A stretch of 44,509 nt of DNA, from contig CAADGM010000080.1 in NCBI GenBank assembly GCA_900696535.1, forward strand, positions 1-44,509, in the 5' to 3' direction. The position numbers and the translations under genes were made by a program. The notes under the pieces are model-generated. The model ran no database searches. It saw nothing but the letters and a program-made list of their open reading frames with translations, and had not been told where the DNA came from. Position 1 is the stretch's first letter. Each line of letters opens with the position of its first letter. Positions 40,518 through 44,509 of the stretch are shown in pieces. Source of the stretch: an uncultured Planctomycetota bacterium. GTDB lineage: Bacteria; Planctomycetota; Phycisphaerae; UBA1845; Fen-1342.

Positions 40518-41221
40518 CGCGAGCTCCGGGGGCGAGGGCGGGTGGCGGTGGGCCGGGGGCGCCGGCGGGAACCGGACCGGGGCGACCCGGTGGCACGGGG
40601 TGCGAGCTGGCCGAGCTCGTGATCGACGGCGGCCAGCTCCGCGAGCGAGCGCAGGGTGAGGCGGCCGGCGAGGTGGAGGGAGACCAGGCCGTGGGTGCTG
40701 GCCCACAGGAGGTGGGCGACGGTGAGCGGATCGCCGGCGAGGAGGCCGGCGGCGATGGCGGCGCGCACCGCGTCGTGGAGCACGGCGAAGGCCCGCCGCG
40801 ACGCCTCCTCGACCTCGGGCCAGGCGGCGGCGGCCGGGCCGGCGTCGCCCGCGGCGGCGGCGGGTGGCGACCGCAGCTCGAACATGATGCGGTAGGCGTC
40901 GGCCTCGTCGACGGCGAACGCGATGTAGGCCTGCTTGAGCCGGCGCAGGCGGGCCCCGGGGTCGACGACCCGGGCGACCGCGCGCTCGAGGCGCGCGCCG
41001 AAGCGGCGGAAGGCCTCGGCCCGGACCAGGGCGAACAGCTCGTCCTTGCCGGCGAGGTAGCGGTACGACGTCATCGCGCTCACCCCCAGCTCGTCGGCGA
41101 GGGCGCGCATGGTCACGCCGTCGTAGCCGCGGGCGGCGAACAGCCGCGTCGCCGCGGCCGCGGCGCGGGCGCGGAAGGCGGCGATGTCGTCGGGCTGGAG
41201 CGCCAGGCGGGGCACGCCCAA
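40514..41221 (-). CDS. TetR family transcriptional regulator
   Basis: 235 aa. The N-terminal helix-turn-helix domain, AATRLFAARGYDGVTMRALADELGVSAMTSYRYLAGKDELFALV (about 23-66), is clear TetR/AcrR. The ligand domain is helical, with RIMFELRSPP and LWASTHGLVSLHLAGRL, recalling the TetR_C_33/WHG-type C domain. The last 25 residues are Arg/Pro/Thr-rich. The start is probably TTG at 41221, with TACGGT 8 bases before it; GTG at 41215 is the alternative. A palindromic operator candidate overlaps that box, so autoregulation is likely. It is translationally coupled (ATGA) to the oxidoreductase, whose substrate or product may be the inducer. Confidence 0.92.
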   Translation of the reverse strand: MGVPRLALQPDDIAAFRARAAAAATRLFAARGYDGVTMRALADELGVSAMTSYRYLAGKDELFALVRAEAFRRFGARLERAVARVVDPGARLRRLKQAYIAFAVDEADAYRIMFELRSPPAAAAGDAGPAAAAWPEVEEASRRAFAVLHDAVRAAIAAGLLAGDPLTVAHLLWASTHGLVSLHLAGRLTLRSLAELAAVDHELGQLAPRATGSPRSGSRRRPRPTATRPRPRSSR

Positions 41222-41229
41222 ACATGTAC

Positions 41230-41252
41230 ACCGTAAAGTTTACGATGTAAAC
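41230..41252 (-). promoter_or_regulatory. TetR operator overlapping a -10-like box
   Basis: Two interlocked palindromes: GTAAA-G-TTTAC (41233-41243) and GTTTAC-GAT-GTAAAC (41238-41252). The minus-strand box TACGGT (41235-41230) overlaps the first and ends 8 bases from the TTG start of the regulator gene. The A/T-rich words stand out sharply from the surrounding GC-rich DNA. Binding here would block the promoter of the regulator and oxidoreductase genes. Confidence 0.7.
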
Positions 41253-41263
41253 GCATATCCGCG

Positions 41264-41303
41264 CGAGCCGGAGCCGGAGCCGGGCCCGGGCCCGGAGCGC
41301 TCC
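41264..41303 (-). terminator. GC-rich palindrome between hflX and the TetR gene
   Basis: CCGGGCCCGGGCCCGG (41280-41295) is a perfect 16-base palindrome flanked by GGAGC/GCTCC-type words. It lies between the hflX stop and the TetR promoter. There is no T run, so it is only a possible stop for hflX transcription. Confidence 0.3.
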
Positions 41304-41331
41304 GCGCACCCCGAGCGACGCCGGCGCCGGA

Positions 41332-43032
<1,701 letters not shown>

Positions 43033-43040
43033 CGGCCCCC

Positions 43041-43046
43041 ACTATA
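43041..43046 (-). promoter_or_regulatory. -10-like box TATAGT of hflX
   Basis: TATAGT on the minus strand ends 8 bases before the hflX ATG (GGGGGCCG in between). It is close to the ideal -10 sequence and divergent from a similar box at 43125. Confidence 0.5.
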
Positions 43047-43124
43047 CGGCAAGCCGCCCGAGTGTCTCGTGGCACACGCTCGACGTCGCGGGCGTCCAGC
43101 GCCGCCCGTCGCCGCCGGCGGCGC

Positions 43125-43130
43125 TATACT
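43125..43130 (+). promoter_or_regulatory. -10-like box TATACT of the HD-GYP gene
   Basis: TATACT ends 6 bases before the GTG at 43137; transcription would start at the start codon itself. CGGAGC in the gap is too near to serve as a normal ribosome binding site. Confidence 0.5.
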
Positions 43131-43136
43131 CGGAGC

Positions 43137-44273
43137 GTGGCGAGGTTTCGCGCGCTGGTGCTCCATCAGCAGCCCGAGGCGATGGGCGAGCTGGCCGAGC
43201 TCCTCGCCGGGCTGGCGCTGGTCGTCGACACCGCCGGCTCGGCGACCGAGGCGATGCGGCGCATCCGCCAGTCGAGCCCGCACGTCGTCATCGCCGCCCA
43301 CCGCCCGCCGGCCCTCGACGCGGTGGCGTTCCTCGAGGCGACGATCGCCCACGCCCCCGACGCCCTGCGCATCGCCATCGTCGCCACCCCCGACGAGGCG
43401 GTCGAGCTCGACTACCGCCCGGCCCACGCCGGCACGATCATGCGCTTCGTCGCCCGCCCCAGCGAGCGCAGCCGCCTGGTCGCGCTGGTGGCCGAGGGCG
43501 TGAAGCTCCTGGCCCTGGTCGAGGAGCAGCGCGAGCTGGTGCGCCGGCTCGGCGCCGAGCGCGAGCGGCTGCAGCGGCGGCAGACCCTGCTCGACGTCGT
43601 GGTCAAGGAGCGGACCAAGGAGCTGGAGGAGAGCTACCTCAAGCTCAAGGCCGCCAACCGGCAGGCGCTGTTCGGCCTGGCCGAGGCCATCGAGGCCAAG
43701 GATCCGTACACCAAGGGCCACTGCGGCCGGGTCGCCGCCTACTGCCTGGTGCTGGCGCGCGAGGCCGGCTACCCCGAGGACGGCCTGGAGACCCTCGAGT
43801 TCGGCGCCTTCCTCCACGACATCGGCAAGATCGGCATCCGCGACGCCGTGCTGCTCAAGCCCGGTCCGCTCGACGACAACGAGTGGCTGCACATGCGCGA
43901 GCACCCGGTGAAGGGCTTCGAGATCGCGAAGAGCATCGAGATGCTCAAGCCGATCATGAGCGCGGTGCGCAACCACCACGAGCGGTGGGACGGCAGCGGC
44001 TACCCCGACAAGCTGGCCGGCCACGACATCCCGCTGGCGGCGCGCCTGGTGGCGATCGCCGACGCCTACGACGCGATGGCGACCGAGCGGCCGTACAAGG
44101 CGGCGTTGCCGCTCGAGGAGTGCGAGAAGATCCTGCGCAAGTGCGGCGGGACGATGTACGACCCGGATCTCATCGAGATCTTCATCGAGCGCAAGGTCGG
44201 CGCGCTGTACCGCGACGAGTACGAGGGCCTGGAGACCGGGTACGAGGACGACTACGAGGCCGACGCCGGCTGA
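43137..44273 (+). CDS. HD-GYP phosphodiesterase with degenerate receiver domain
   Basis: 378 aa from the GTG at 43137. Residues 1-115 have the fold of a response-regulator receiver (RALVLHQQPEAMGELAELLAGLALVV...TEAMRRIRQSSPHVVIAAHRPP), but the strand that should end in the phosphoacceptor Asp reads HVVIAAH, so phosphorylation is unlikely. A coiled-coil linker (120-165) leads to the HD-GYP domain: HD at 227-228 in FLHDIGKIGIRD, then HHERWDGSGYP with GYP at 288-290, and IADAYDAM. All main metal-binding and signature residues are present, so cyclic di-GMP hydrolysis is expected. An earlier in-frame ATG at 43062 would add Arg/Ser-rich residues and seems wrong. Confidence 0.93.
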   Translation: MARFRALVLHQQPEAMGELAELLAGLALVVDTAGSATEAMRRIRQSSPHVVIAAHRPPALDAVAFLEATIAHAPDALRIAIVATPDEAVELDYRPAHAGTIMRFVARPSERSRLVALVAEGVKLLALVEEQRELVRRLGAERERLQRRQTLLDVVVKERTKELEESYLKLKAANRQALFGLAEAIEAKDPYTKGHCGRVAAYCLVLAREAGYPEDGLETLEFGAFLHDIGKIGIRDAVLLKPGPLDDNEWLHMREHPVKGFEIAKSIEMLKPIMSAVRNHHERWDGSGYPDKLAGHDIPLAARLVAIADAYDAMATERPYKAALPLEECEKILRKCGGTMYDPDLIEIFIERKVGALYRDEYEGLETGYEDDYEADAG

Positions 44274-44353
44274 GCCGCGAGGGCGTGTCGAAGGCCGACA
44301 CGCCGCGGCCGTCGCGCGAGTGAGGTCGGGCGCTTGCCGGCGCCGTTCGTTAG

Positions 44354-44509
44354 GAGCCCTTCACCGACCGCGGTCGGAGATGGCGGGAAACGAACGGCGA
44401 GCTGCATCTCTCCGGTCGGCCTGAGCCCTTCACCGACCGCGGTCGGAGATCGCGGGAAACGAACGGCGAGCTGCATCTCTCCGGTCGGCCTGAGCCCTTC
44501 ACCGACCGC
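44354..44509. repeat. 69-bp tandem repeat running off the window
   Basis: Units at 44354-44422 and 44423-44491 with one base difference seen (ATGG/ATCG), and a third from 44492 that is cut by the window end. Each contains the perfect 14-base palindrome CCGACCGCGGTCGG and later CGGGAAACGAACGGC. The inverse word GCCGTTCGTT lies just before the first unit. 69 is a multiple of three, so a minus-strand frame stays open with a 23-residue repeat, but no start context or protein family supports coding. The gap after the HD-GYP gene (44274-44353) holds nothing else I recognise. Confidence 0.93.

Noticed and set aside
38772-41309. An 845-residue oxidoreductase extending to 41309
   Set aside because: The first 260 residues are Arg/Pro-rich and lie over the TetR gene in another frame. 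The ATG at 40517 has a ribosome binding site and overlaps the regulator stop by ATGA.
44354-44509. CRISPR array at the right end
   Set aside because: The whole 69-base unit is conserved, with no variable spacers, and no cas gene is in view.

Overview
The window is 44.5 kb of high-GC DNA from what is most likely a member of the Myxococcota (Polyangia/Haliangium-like). The evidence is a PEGA-type Ser/Thr kinase, several Gly/Asp-rich lipoproteins, a protein ending in a MYXO-CTERM-like tail (Cys pair, membrane helix, Arg cluster), a CPBP protease of the kind proposed to process such tails, and a stand-alone GspE N-domain protein. The phylum call is an inference from gene content; there is no rRNA gene.

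Left part (1 to about 17,245). On the minus strand lies a two-gene type III restriction-modification operon (mod 4788-2932, res 2918-189) at lower GC than the rest (34 of 60 bases in the line at 2281). Upstream of it is a tightly packed minus-strand cluster running from 16783 to 4964. Its genes are a small unknown protein, an 1873-residue DUF4157 (eCIScore) protein, two small proteins that share a paralogous domain and sit where immunity genes usually sit, a TPR-like membrane protein, a repeat-bearing lipoprotein and a membrane Ser/Thr kinase. Gaps are -8, -4, 25, 22, 3 and 34 bases. An FHA-domain gene starts divergently at 16961 across two mirrored palindromes. This cluster is the best candidate here for an undescribed system: a large polymorphic-toxin-like protein with a C-terminal His...Cys domain resembling a permuted papain fold, linked to phospho-signalling.

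At about 17,245 the FHA gene breaks off inside its domain and, in another frame, the 3' part of an unrelated gene begins. GC rises sharply (37/60 at 16381, 47/60 at 17281). This is either a real recombination junction or an assembly join.

Right part (17,245 to 44,509). Two RlaP-like nucleotidyltransferase genes flank four identical 50-bp repeats and about 61 copies of a C-rich hexamer. Then come GtrA plus a family 2 glycosyltransferase, a coiled-coil zinc-ribbon protein, tRNA-CAU, a small secreted protein, dnaG-rpoD, a small membrane protein, a HAD phosphatase, a CPBP protease, a large outer-membrane protein, and a lipoprotein with a clear intrinsic terminator. After these lie class I aldolase, a GspE-N protein, a KefB-like antiporter, the MYXO-CTERM-like protein, an FAD oxidoreductase with its TetR regulator and operator, hflX and an HD-GYP protein. 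The window ends inside a 69-bp tandem repeat.

A recurring pattern is a TANNNT-like box 6-9 bases before the start codon in many genes, with no room for a usual ribosome binding site. This suggests leaderless transcription. Bases 1-188 hold nothing I recognise. No rRNA, insertion sequence, integrase or CRISPR array was seen.
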